Assembly (NCBI RefSeq): GCF_023016045.1
Contig: NZ_JALKAP010000001.1
Coordinates: 300,893-364,892 of the forward strand
Origin: Marinobacter sp. S6332
Lineage (GTDB): Bacteria > Pseudomonadota > Gammaproteobacteria > Pseudomonadales > Oleiphilaceae
DNA length: 64,000 bases
Direction of reading: 5' to 3'
Both the position numbers and the translations under genes were made by a program. Below, one piece after another: positions 45,467 to 54,624 of this stretch (positions are counted from its first letter, which is position 1; each line of letters begins with the position of its first letter). The notes under the pieces are model-generated. The model was not told the DNA's origin and did no database searches. It worked only from the letters and a program-made list of their open reading frames with translations.

Positions 45467-46217
45467 TTCCGGCGGCGTGCTACACAACCCGATTATTAAA
45501 CTGTGCCACCAAACCGGGCAAGCGCCCAAGCTCGCTCCGGACTGGCTAACTGCCCATGAGAACGAGAGGTTTGCCGAGCTGGGGGGCGACCGTGCGGCGG
45601 AGTTTCTCACTAGCCGTTGGTTGATACGCCAAACGTTAAGCAAAGCCTGCTCGGCTAATCCTGAACACTGCTGGCCAGTAGAAGGGCGCGCAATAGCTTC
45701 AGCCAGCCCGGTAGGCTGGCATCTCTCGCTCAGCCATAGCCATGGGTTAGCAGCCTGCAGTGCGCAATATGGCTCAGCACTGGGCATAGATATTGAGCCC
45801 AGCAAACGCCACCCGCAATGGCAGAAAGTGGTTAAACGCTGGTTCTCCCCCATTGAGCAGGAATGGCTGTTTCAGGAGGACGACCCCCATGCATTCCTAC
45901 AGGCTTGGACGTTGAAAGAAGCGTGGCTGAAGGCCACCGGGCGGGGCATTGCAGGCAACCTGCAAACTTTGGAAGTGCGCAGAAACTTCGAGCTTTACGG
46001 TGATCAGCCAGACGATCACTGGCAGGCGTGTGCCTTTTACACAGAAGGTTTTATGTGCACACTGGTTTACCGACAAACCAGCGCCGTCCAGGACACCACA
46101 TGGCCGGCTATTTCTCTGCTGGAACCGCCCCCTGAGAACTACAGTCTTTGTGCGGCACAAGCACTGGACACACACTGGGAGCCCATGTTTCGCCACCGAA
46201 TCCGCGCTAAGCGCTAA
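45435..46217 (+). CDS. 4'-phosphopantetheinyl transferase (Sfp/HetI type)
   Basis: A 260-residue enzyme. The magnesium and CoA motifs are clear: GIDIEPSKR (about 115-123) and WTLKEAWLKATGRG (about 156-169), with SLSHSHG upstream. It moves phosphopantetheine from CoA to a Ser of carrier proteins. There are no polyketide, peptide synthetase or PUFA synthase genes in the window, so the carrier is elsewhere. It starts inside pdxH (32-nt overlap) and lies 21 nt before tag, so the three form an operon. Confidence 0.9.
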   Translation: MAGLFNDSNPDSGGVLHNPIIKLCHQTGQAPKLAPDWLTAHENERFAELGGDRAAEFLTSRWLIRQTLSKACSANPEHCWPVEGRAIASASPVGWHLSLSHSHGLAACSAQYGSALGIDIEPSKRHPQWQKVVKRWFSPIEQEWLFQEDDPHAFLQAWTLKEAWLKATGRGIAGNLQTLEVRRNFELYGDQPDDHWQACAFYTEGFMCTLVYRQTSAVQDTTWPAISLLEPPPENYSLCAAQALDTHWEPMFRHRIRAKR

Positions 46218-46238
46218 CCCCACGGCTGGGAGCCACGC

Positions 46239-46859
46239 ATGCCCGCTTCTTCCACCACGAACGAAATGTCCTCTGCGGTGGATACCGCTGAACGTTGCCC
46301 TTGGTGCGGCGATGATCCACTGTATGTGCACTACCACGATACTGTTTGGGGCCGCCCCGAGTGCAACAGCCTAGCCCTGTTCGAAAAGCTATGTTTGGAT
46401 GGCCAACAGGCGGGCCTGAGCTGGATTACCATACTGCGCAAGCAAGAGACTTATCGTGCCGCTTATGATCACTTCAATCCGGAGAAAATCGTTCAGTACA
46501 GCGATGCCAAAGTCGCTGAACTTTTAGCAAACCCCGGCATTGTGCGTAACAAACTCAAAGTGCAATCGATCATTAAAAACGCGAGGGGGTTTTTGGACCT
46601 TCAGGAAAAAGGCATAGAATTCTCCCAGTTTCTGTGGTCGTTTGTTGGAAGCAGTCCTATCCAAAACAGTTGGCGCAGTTTTGATGAAGTACCAGTGACG
46701 ACACCGGAATCCGAGGCCATGTCCAAGGCGCTCAAACGCGCTGGCTTTACCTTTGTTGGCCCCACCATTGTTTATGCGTTTATGCAGGCAACCGGCATGG
46801 TTAACGATCACATGGTTTACTGCCCACAGCACGCACAATGCCGCTCACTCGCCCAATGA
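46239..46859 (+). CDS. tag: DNA-3-methyladenine glycosylase I
   Basis: A 206-residue repair enzyme. Zinc ligands are in RCPWCGDD/HYHDTVWG near the start and DHMVYCPQHAQC near the end. The active-site segment ALFEKLCLDGQQAGLSWITIL is intact. It removes 3-methyladenine from alkylated DNA, leaving an abasic site. GGGAG precedes the ATG. It is the last gene of the pdxH-PPTase-tag run. Confidence 0.96.
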   Translation: MPASSTTNEMSSAVDTAERCPWCGDDPLYVHYHDTVWGRPECNSLALFEKLCLDGQQAGLSWITILRKQETYRAAYDHFNPEKIVQYSDAKVAELLANPGIVRNKLKVQSIIKNARGFLDLQEKGIEFSQFLWSFVGSSPIQNSWRSFDEVPVTTPESEAMSKALKRAGFTFVGPTIVYAFMQATGMVNDHMVYCPQHAQCRSLAQ

Positions 46860-46916
46860 TCTTAAATGCCCACCGGCTCGTAAGTTCTGGAGAATCAGGT
46901 TTCCCGGAGTTTAGCC

Positions 46917-47237
46917 GTGAGAATTACGCTAGAACAACTGACTAGCCAGCCAAAGCAGGTCATAGATCTGCTTGAAATTATTTCCATTGAAGGCCAGCAG
47001 TATATGGCTCGGCTAAGCGTCGGAAATCAGCAGTTTTTGCTGTCTGACCAAAAGGGCGTTACCTGCCTTTTCCGAAGCGCTTGGCAGCTTCAAGAGGCCC
47101 TCAGCGACCTCAGCATCAAGGAATCTCAAGTCGTTCACCCATCTGCTTACCACGAAATGATTGGTATGGAGCCTGCAGCCATAGAGCCCTTGCGGATCCG
47201 CGTTCAAACTCAACGTGTTCAGGTACAAAAGCCATGA
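46917..47237 (+). CDS. small DUF6482-like protein
   Basis: A 106-residue cytoplasmic protein starting at GTG with GGAG upstream. The pattern EIISIEGQQYMARLSVGNQQFLLSD followed by QKGVTCLFRSAWQLQEAL and a C-terminal VHPSAYHEMIGM is shared by small proteins common in Pseudomonas and Marinobacter (DUF6482). The function is unknown. It overlaps the next gene by 4 nt. Confidence 0.8.
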   Translation: MRITLEQLTSQPKQVIDLLEIISIEGQQYMARLSVGNQQFLLSDQKGVTCLFRSAWQLQEALSDLSIKESQVVHPSAYHEMIGMEPAAIEPLRIRVQTQRVQVQKP

Positions 47238-47683
47238 TCTCCGTAGCGAGACTTGCCATTTTTGTAGGCATAGCAGGGTTGATTCCCTTTATTACCTGCG
47301 TGGTTGTTCTTATCGCGATGCCGCAGTACAGCGTCGCCATGTTGGGTTATTTCTATCTCTATAGTGCAGGCATTCTGGCGTTTATGGCAGGTGTTTACTG
47401 GCCCATCGCAATGCAGTTGGACAACCGGTGCTACCCTCTATCGCCGCTGGTAACTATGTTGCTCAGCCAAGTGTTTTTCGTCACCGCTGGCGTTGGACTG
47501 CTGTTGAGTACACCAGCGCAGATAGTGCTCTATACCCTAGCCTACCTTGCCCTTTATATTACCGATGCACGCTGGATGCGGGTGTATTGGCCTGCTTGGT
47601 ATCTACGCCTGCGCTTGGTTTTAACAGTGGTAGCGGTAACTTGCCAACTCACCGTTGGCGCTTGGTTCTTCCTGCAGCATTAA
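47234..47683 (+). CDS. small DUF3429-like membrane protein
   Basis: A 149-residue protein from the ATG at 47234, which overlaps the preceding stop by 4 nt; an open frame extends upstream but is antisense-like noise over that gene. It has four or five membrane helices with LGYFYLYSAGILAFMAGVYW and the TDARWMRVYWPAWYLRLRL segment typical of DUF3429. No function is known. Its end overlaps the convergent sigma factor gene by 4 nt. Confidence 0.85.
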   Translation: MISVARLAIFVGIAGLIPFITCVVVLIAMPQYSVAMLGYFYLYSAGILAFMAGVYWPIAMQLDNRCYPLSPLVTMLLSQVFFVTAGVGLLLSTPAQIVLYTLAYLALYITDARWMRVYWPAWYLRLRLVLTVVAVTCQLTVGAWFFLQH

Positions 47684-48678
47684 GGCCGGAATGCGTCTTC
47701 CGGCCCGTCGACCAATGCCTGCAATTTGCGTAACGCCAACTTCTCGATTTGCCGCACTCGCTCTCGGCTAATGCCCATATCGTCAGAGATAACCTGCAAG
47801 GTTTCCGGCTCCGGTAATCCAAGCCCGTAGCGACGGGACAAAATTGCCTGCTCCCTGTCCGTGAGTTCACTGAACATGGATTTCAGAGCCCGATGATGAT
47901 CCCGGCTAGACATCCTGTTTTCCGGGATAGCCTGATCACCGGCATCAAGGCTGTCACCCAGAGTGATAGCCCCATCCGCAACCATGGGGACATCCGTTGA
48001 AACTTCACGCCACGCCAGCGCTCTCAGCTCGCCTATTCGCGAAGGTGACGCTTCCATAGCCCGCGCCAGCTCGGTTTGGGACGGTGTGCGCCCGAGTTCC
48101 TGATGCATTCGCAAAGACACTTTGTGAAGAGTGCGAATTTCTTCCACCACGTTCTCAGGCGTGTGAACCAGACGCATGCCGCGCTGCAAGCAGCGTTTTA
48201 CTTCTTCACTGATCCACCAATAAGCATAGGTAGAAAAGCGGAACCCCTTTGTCGGGTCGAATCGCTCAACCGCTTTGATGAGGCCTACATTGGCATCCTG
48301 AATCAAATCCGACATGGGGATGCCCTGCTGGTTGTAGCGGCGGGCAATGTGCACGGCCAGACGCAAGTTGCTCTGAATGAGCTTGCGACGGCACGCATTG
48401 GCAAGATGAAAGGCGCGGCGGCATTTGGGAGAAAAGGCGCAAGCGTCGCCAAGGCTGCCAATAACAACGCGGAAGGTTTGGGATGTGTGAACAGGCAATG
48501 CTAGCTCTGCACTGATCACACGGAAGCATCGCGTCAGTTTGCGGGAAAGGCGACGTTCAGACGCCTCAGTAAGCATTTCGTACCGGGACGCATCCCTGAA
48601 ATACAGCCCAACCAGAGAATCTCTTTCACCATCATTGGGCATTTTAGGAGACGGCCCCAGCCTGTCAGTATTTACCAT
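47680..48678 (-). CDS. alternative sigma-70 family RNA polymerase sigma factor (RpoS-related)
   Basis: A 332-residue group 2 sigma factor. Region 2 (about 115-170) has RRKLIQSNLRLAVHIARRYNQQGIPMSDLIQDANVGLIKAVERFDP and the -10-melting FRFSTYAYWWI. Region 3 follows with GRTPSQTELARAM, and region 4 ends VRQIEKLALRKLQALVDG with LGLPEPETLQVISDDMGISRERV. Compared with RpoS, region 2.4 (SEEVKRCLQRGMRLVHTPENV) and the N-terminus differ, and a 40-residue insert lies between regions 1.2 and 2. It is therefore probably a separate paralogue, not the main RpoS. It lies downstream of the ectoine genes on the same strand. Confidence 0.88.
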   Translation of the reverse strand: MVNTDRLGPSPKMPNDGERDSLVGLYFRDASRYEMLTEASERRLSRKLTRCFRVISAELALPVHTSQTFRVVIGSLGDACAFSPKCRRAFHLANACRRKLIQSNLRLAVHIARRYNQQGIPMSDLIQDANVGLIKAVERFDPTKGFRFSTYAYWWISEEVKRCLQRGMRLVHTPENVVEEIRTLHKVSLRMHQELGRTPSQTELARAMEASPSRIGELRALAWREVSTDVPMVADGAITLGDSLDAGDQAIPENRMSSRDHHRALKSMFSELTDREQAILSRRYGLGLPEPETLQVISDDMGISRERVRQIEKLALRKLQALVDGPEDAFRP

Positions 48679-48730
48679 GGCTCGGTACCCGTTGGAATTT
48701 ACAAAGGATACGTCCTCATACCATGGATGG

Positions 48731-48763
48731 ATTCATCGCCAGCCGCCCTAGCTGGCGAGTGAA
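48731..48763. terminator. hairpin between ask and the sigma factor gene
   Basis: ATTCATCGCCAGC pairs with GCTGGCGAGTGAAT with one bulged base around CGCCCTA. It follows the ask stop on the minus strand. There is no T-tract, so it may be a processing or attenuation hairpin. Confidence 0.5.
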
Positions 48764-48799
48764 TCTGCTCGGGATTGCGTCTCTCAGTCACTCTTTCAC

Positions 48800-50242
48800 T
48801 TAGGCTGCAACAATCGCATAGCCATGGTTGTGAGGCTCAACAAGAACACCGTGCAAAGCAATAATCGCTTTCTCGTAGTTATCTTCATCAACCACGAATT
48901 GGATATCAACCTGACGCATACACTGATGCAGGGCCAGAACGTTGATTTTCTCATCCGCCAGAACTTTCACAGAGCGCGCAAGAATACCCGGCATTTTTAT
49001 ATCGCTGCCAATGGCTGAAACCACGGCCACTTTACGGGTACTGATTTCGCCATTGGGAAACTCATCTTTTAACGCATTCACCACACGCTTAACGTGTTTG
49101 AGAGTGCTGTCCACATAATGAGTAATGGTATTGGCGTTGGTATCCTTTGCCATAAAACGTACTTTAAAACGGCTCAGAATATCCAGAATACGACGGTCAG
49201 AGCCAGGCTCTCCCTGCATGTCCTGATCAAACACCTCAATAGCAAACACGCCCTTAGAACCGGCAATAATCTCGACCTGTGGTTTTTCACTCACATAATC
49301 GCCAGTAATCAGGGTTCCGGTGTGTTCCGGCTCGAACGTGTTCATTACGCGCAGAGGAATCTCAGCCTGACGCAAGCCTTTACCAGCACGGGGATGGATG
49401 GCTTCCATACCCAAGTTTGCCAGTTGGTCTGCCACGTCGTAATTGGTGCGACCCAGCGGAACCACTTTATCGGCACCCACAATGTTGGGATCAGCCGAAC
49501 TCAGGTGATACTCCTTGTGAATAATCGCTTCGCGGGCGTCGGTCATAACCGCTACACGGCTGAACGTCATCTCGCTGTAGCCACGGTCGAAGGTGCGCAT
49601 CAAGCCTTCTTTGCACTGGGCGTAGCCGGTCACGATGGGCAATTCACGGCTTAAATCCACAGCATCGAATGCCTGCTTAAGCTTTTCATCCAAAGGCAGC
49701 AGCTCTGTATCGCGCCAACCGGTAAGGTCCACAAAACGTGCATTAATACCTTCCTGCTGAAGCTTCAGGGTGGTATTGAACGCACTGTGCGCCTCCCCAA
49801 TACCGGCAAGCATTTCACGAACCGTCAGCAAGTGTTCTTCAAGCTGGAACTGGCCGTAAGAGCACAGACGCTGAAGATCAATCAGGCAACCGCGAACGCC
49901 TTCAATACGGTCGGTAATGAACTGATCCGCCTGCTGCTTCAGCATAGGGTCTTCAAACAGTTCACCGTTGATATCCGTGATAAATTTGATCAGCTGCGTG
50001 AGGTCGTCACCCCATGCCCAGTCAGATTCCGCATCGGCGAACAGCGCGTATACACCGGGTTCACCGGTTTTTTTGTGCTCCAGCAACTCGTTCGTTACGC
50101 CACCGTAAGCGGAAACCACGAAAATTCGCTGGTAGAGATCTTCCTTACTACGATCCGCAACAATAATGTTGTCGCGCACGGCTTCGTAGTTACTCATTGA
50201 AGTACCGCCGATTTTCTCGACGGTATGTAATTGACTCGTCAT
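48800..50242 (-). CDS. ask: ectoine-pathway aspartate kinase
   Basis: A 480-residue aspartokinase of the Ask_Ect type. The N-terminal kinase motif VEKIGGTSMSN and DDLTQLIKFI fit, and the C-terminal 130 residues hold two ACT domains. Ask_Ect enzymes phosphorylate aspartate and are relatively insensitive to lysine/threonine feedback, giving flux to aspartate semialdehyde for ectoine under salt stress. It starts 51 nt after ectB with an AAGGTAG ribosome binding site. In many species ectC lies between ectB and ask, but here it is absent. Confidence 0.95.
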   Translation of the reverse strand: MTSQLHTVEKIGGTSMSNYEAVRDNIIVADRSKEDLYQRIFVVSAYGGVTNELLEHKKTGEPGVYALFADAESDWAWGDDLTQLIKFITDINGELFEDPMLKQQADQFITDRIEGVRGCLIDLQRLCSYGQFQLEEHLLTVREMLAGIGEAHSAFNTTLKLQQEGINARFVDLTGWRDTELLPLDEKLKQAFDAVDLSRELPIVTGYAQCKEGLMRTFDRGYSEMTFSRVAVMTDAREAIIHKEYHLSSADPNIVGADKVVPLGRTNYDVADQLANLGMEAIHPRAGKGLRQAEIPLRVMNTFEPEHTGTLITGDYVSEKPQVEIIAGSKGVFAIEVFDQDMQGEPGSDRRILDILSRFKVRFMAKDTNANTITHYVDSTLKHVKRVVNALKDEFPNGEISTRKVAVVSAIGSDIKMPGILARSVKVLADEKINVLALHQCMRQVDIQFVVDEDNYEKAIIALHGVLVEPHNHGYAIVAA

Positions 50243-50293
50243 AGTTCTACCTTGGCTACCCTGCAGAATGAATGTCCTGAATATTGCGGCGTC

Positions 50294-51751
<1,458 letters not shown>

Positions 51752-51792
51752 TACCGCCAAACCCCGGCGGCAGACATCAGGATTTCACGGCC

Positions 51793-52308
51793 TCAGGTCT
51801 TATTGGTAAACGGCCCAATACGCAGCAGAAATTCAGAATCAGCATTGCCACCAAAATGAGCTTCTTTCTCAAAGTGCTCGTGGTCGACAATCTCGGCGCC
51901 CATATCCCGCGCAAACGAGCGGAACAGCGCCCAGGAGGCTTCGTTATCAGCGGTTATCGTGGTTTCCATGTGGGTCACGTTTTTACACGCATCCCGAGCC
52001 ACAATCTCTTTCAACATACGCTTGGCCAAGCCTTGCCCACGACCTTTTTCGTGAACGGCCACCTGCCACACAAATACTGTTTCGGGCTTTTTGGGGGGAA
52101 TGTAACCGGAGATAAAGCCAACCAAATCGCCGTCTTTCTCAGCAGCTACGCCGGTGTCGGCAAAATCGCTGCACTGCAGGAGGTTGCAGTAAATGGAATT
52201 GGCGTCCAGTGGAGGGCACTCTGCTACCAACTGGTGGAGCCTGAAGCCATCATCCTTTGTTGGTTTACGAAGGGTGATGGCGGTGGTATTCGATCCTTCA
52301 GAAGTCAT
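51793..52308 (-). CDS. ectA: L-2,4-diaminobutyrate N-acetyltransferase EctA
   Basis: A 171-residue GNAT acetyltransferase. Matching segments are LRKPTKDDGFRLHQLVAECPPLD, SIYCNLLQCSDFADT, the acetyl-CoA loop VAVHEKGRGQGLAKRML and MHETTITADNEASW-type VTHMETTITADNEASWALF. It makes N-gamma-acetyldiaminobutyrate, the substrate of EctC. It is the first gene of the operon, with a near-consensus promoter 36 bp upstream of the start codon. Confidence 0.97.
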   Translation of the reverse strand: MTSEGSNTTAITLRKPTKDDGFRLHQLVAECPPLDANSIYCNLLQCSDFADTGVAAEKDGDLVGFISGYIPPKKPETVFVWQVAVHEKGRGQGLAKRMLKEIVARDACKNVTHMETTITADNEASWALFRSFARDMGAEIVDHEHFEKEAHFGGNADSEFLLRIGPFTNKT

Positions 52309-52343
52309 AACTTAAGTGGTTCGCTCTTAAAATTAAGCGTTAA

Positions 52344-52371
52344 ATTATATAGACCACAAAATATATTTCAA
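52344..52371 (-). promoter_or_regulatory. near-consensus sigma-70 promoter of the ectoine operon
   Basis: On the minus strand TTGAAA (52371-52366) and TATAAT (52349-52344) are separated by 16 bp. The -10 ends 35 bp before the ectA start codon. The region is AT-rich compared with its surroundings. Strong vegetative-type elements are usual for osmotically induced ect promoters. Confidence 0.75.
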
Positions 52372-52430
52372 GTCGAGCCGGGGAGTTACACCCCGGAAAA
52401 CCCTTATACCTACCCGTAGGATAGCCTAAA

Positions 52431-53110
52431 TTACCGCTTTCGCCAGTGCAGGAAAGATTGTGGCGACGAGGGGAAAATAAGATCGCAGGGGCTTAATGAA
52501 GTACCTTCAAGGAGACGTTGCCTATATGAGATTGCGGCCGACGAACCCGCAGGCCAGAGTTGGTCGAACTGCTCCAGCCACGCACTGACATCATAATCTA
52601 CAGGCATCAGATCCAGGTGCAACCCAGCTGCCGAAACCAGTCCTGCCACAGGCTCAAAAGTGGATGCGGTGCGGCTTATGCGAGCAATCAACCCTCTTGT
52701 GTCTTCATTCAAATTGCCCATTCCAGATGAGCCGTTATTAGCCAGCACACAAGGCCTTCCCTGAACACATCCAGACCAAAGCACAGGAAGGCATGTATGG
52801 GTAGAGACCATCACATCTGCGCCGGATTCCCGAAACCAATCTTCTAGGCGGCGTTCATTGCCAGCAGCAACAGATTCATGGGCCAATCCCCAACCAGCCA
52901 AAGACTCCGGATCACCATGCAAGACCAAAACCTTTAGTCCTCCAAACATCAAGCATTGATATCTTGGAAGTGTAGCCAACTGCTGCTGAATATCCGGGTG
53001 CGTTCCGGCTGTTTTTTGTAGCCTCAACATAATCTGATTGGAACGCTCAACCACATCTTGGCCTACAAACTCAGGGTAGGCACAGCCGCACCCACCCGCA
53101 TACTGGGCAG
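52431..53110 (-). pseudogene. metallophosphoesterase lacking its N-terminal half
   Basis: The reading frame carries only the C-terminal part of a calcineurin-like phosphoesterase. It reads GCAYPEFVGQDVVERSNQIM from about 53090, then VLVLHGDPESLAGWGLAHE and VSTHTCLPV (the H-x-H-type metal motif), NNGSSGMGN, and ends at 52431. The first motifs of the family (D-x-H, GD, GN-H/D) are missing, because the coding sequence upstream changes into a sodium/solute symporter fragment in another frame. A truncated product could start at the ATG at 53054-type position but would lack half the active site. Most likely this is a remnant left by a deletion. Confidence 0.7.
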
Positions 53111-53335
53111 CCGGTCTGACGCGCGCTTCGCCAGACGTGGCAGATCCACCGCCAGAGATTTAGCGAGAGAGGTAAAGGTTGAATCCAGAGTAGAGCCTGC
53201 AGAAGTCATCATCACCACACTCATAAAAAACAGCGCCGCCAACCCAAGTGACTGGCCGACTGCACATACATAAGCACGCCATAAACCAGCAAGAACCCCC
53301 AAAACAAGGTGGCTTCTGTGATGTTCACTGTTGCT
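53063..53335 (-). pseudogene. fragment of a sodium:solute symporter gene
   Basis: About 85 codons look like an internal piece of an SSS-family transporter: two hydrophobic helices (HLVLGVLAGLWRAYVCAVG, LGLAALFFMSVVMMTSAGS) and STLDSTFTSLAKSLAVDLPR, the position where symporters carry a T-x-D-S-x-x sodium motif. The frame ends at 53063 inside the phosphoesterase remnant. Upstream it reads into hairpin copy A2 with no transporter sequence. Both ends are therefore missing. The family is recognised from short motifs only. Confidence 0.6.
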
Positions 53336-53389
53336 TACTTCCTCGTTGTATTCCGGGATTGTTATTCGTTTTCCAGCTTTGGAGGTATC

Positions 53390-53500
53390 GGTGCTGGTGG
53401 GGTTGGGGGTCAAAAAAACGCCCGTGAACCCATCCATGGGGGGCTTGGTCGCGCCGTCCATGGCGCTCCACATTTTTTGACCCCCAACCCCACCAGCACC
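53390..53500. repeat. long hairpin element, copy A2, conserved apical module
   Basis: Perfect 28-bp arms (53390-53417 and 53473-53500; GGTGCTGGTGGGGTTGGGGG then TCAAAAAA) enclose a 55-nt module (53418-53472) that matches copy A1 at 46 of 55 positions. The nested hairpins are CCCA-TCCA-TGGG (53429-53440) and GCGCCG-TCCA-TGGCGC (53451-53466). It lies between the radical SAM gene and the broken symporter, both on the minus strand. Confidence 0.88.
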
Positions 53501-53632
53501 TTGGCCAAGCATTGCTCATTCGTTCCCCGACAAACAGGCGCCTGACACGCCTACGTTTTGTTTGATCGGGAGGCCTGCAAGATTCCGCCGCGGCATGGGG
53601 GGGGTGACTCCAATCAACCAATCCTGAAAAAA

Positions 53633-54601
53633 CTAAACAGGCGCCGAACAACTAGCCCCATAGCGGTAACAGGAAAAACACCGATGGTGCCGCAACATAA
53701 TGCGCTCACTCATGCTCTCGGCCAGCGACCCACCCAGATCGTATTGCGGATCATCATCCACCAGCGTGCAGGCATAAACCCGCACCGAATCGCCTTTCTT
53801 CACCAGCATCCGCGTATAGGTACACATGAAATGCGCACGGCTATCCACCGTCGGGTACTTCTCCATACAGCTCTCGGTAATCTCCGGGCTGCCGTCCTCC
53901 GAACCCGGCGTGCCCAGATCGGGAAACGCCGTAAACGCCAGGTTCTCTGGAATATGCCACTCGCGAAATATCTCTCTAAACGCCGCCTCTACATCAGCAG
54001 GTATCTCATTCGCGTCCGTCTGGCGGGCGATTGAAACCTTGAAACCCTGCTCAACCAGCCAGCGAATACCTTCCAGCGCCTGATCAAAACTCCCTTCTCC
54101 GCGGTCTTTGTCGTGGCGGGCGCGGTCGGGGAAGTCCAGACTCACGCGGAAGTGAATCGGGTAGGGGTTATCCAACAACGGCAACACCTGATGCCGGCGC
54201 TTCAATAGCGGCTCGGTGGCGTTGGTCAGCACAAAACAAGGCCGGTTCTGACTGGCATAATCCAGAATGTTCACGAAATCGCGAATCACGAACGGCTCGC
54301 CGCCAGTGAACGAAAACTGCTCCACACCCATATCAATGGCTTCGTGAATAAACGGTTTCACATCGCTCAACTTCATGCCGGGGATGCGGCCATCGCCAGG
54401 GTGGCTGCCCTCCAGACAAAAGGGGCAGGCCAGATTGCAAGCTGTGCCCGTGTGTATCCACAACTCTTTGAGCTTATCCGCGTCAATGTAGCCTCGCGGG
54501 TCGCCACTACGGGTGTGAGTCCAGCTGTCGTTAGCTCTGGGCTCCAGCACGTCCACAGCCGGGATACGTTTTCGTGAAGGTCGGGTTTCCGTCAGGGGCA
54601 T
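53633..54601 (-). CDS. radical SAM protein with extra C-terminal cysteines
   Basis: A 322-residue enzyme from the ATG at 54601 (AAGGAG upstream). The radical SAM cluster motif is CNLACPFC (Cys55, 59, 62) and the SAM-binding GGEP is in FSFTGGEPFVI. Four or five C-terminal cysteines (FMCTYT, VYACTL, RCFSCYRYGASC) resemble a SPASM/twitch domain holding a second cluster. The sequence around the first cluster (CPFCLEGSHPGDG) is not one I know. It starts 24 nt after the TVP38-oxidoreductase gene on the same strand, so the two probably act together. The substrate is unknown. Confidence 0.85.
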   Translation of the reverse strand: MPLTETRPSRKRIPAVDVLEPRANDSWTHTRSGDPRGYIDADKLKELWIHTGTACNLACPFCLEGSHPGDGRIPGMKLSDVKPFIHEAIDMGVEQFSFTGGEPFVIRDFVNILDYASQNRPCFVLTNATEPLLKRRHQVLPLLDNPYPIHFRVSLDFPDRARHDKDRGEGSFDQALEGIRWLVEQGFKVSIARQTDANEIPADVEAAFREIFREWHIPENLAFTAFPDLGTPGSEDGSPEITESCMEKYPTVDSRAHFMCTYTRMLVKKGDSVRVYACTLVDDDPQYDLGGSLAESMSERIMLRHHRCFSCYRYGASCSAPV

Positions 54602-54624
54602 GGATGCTCCTTGGTTTGGTGACA

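Noticed and set aside
47081-47233. N-terminal extension of the DUF3429 gene
   Set aside because: It overlaps the preceding small gene in another frame; the 4-nt stop-start overlap at 47234 is the natural start.
53390-53500. Ordinary rho-independent terminator
   Set aside because: The arms are far longer than needed, the apical 55 nt are conserved with another locus, and no T-tract follows on the minus strand.
53325-53651. Open frames through hairpin A2 on the minus strand
   Set aside because: They translate the repeat and its arms into low-complexity peptides similar to those of the metQ extension. They are products of the repeat, not genes.
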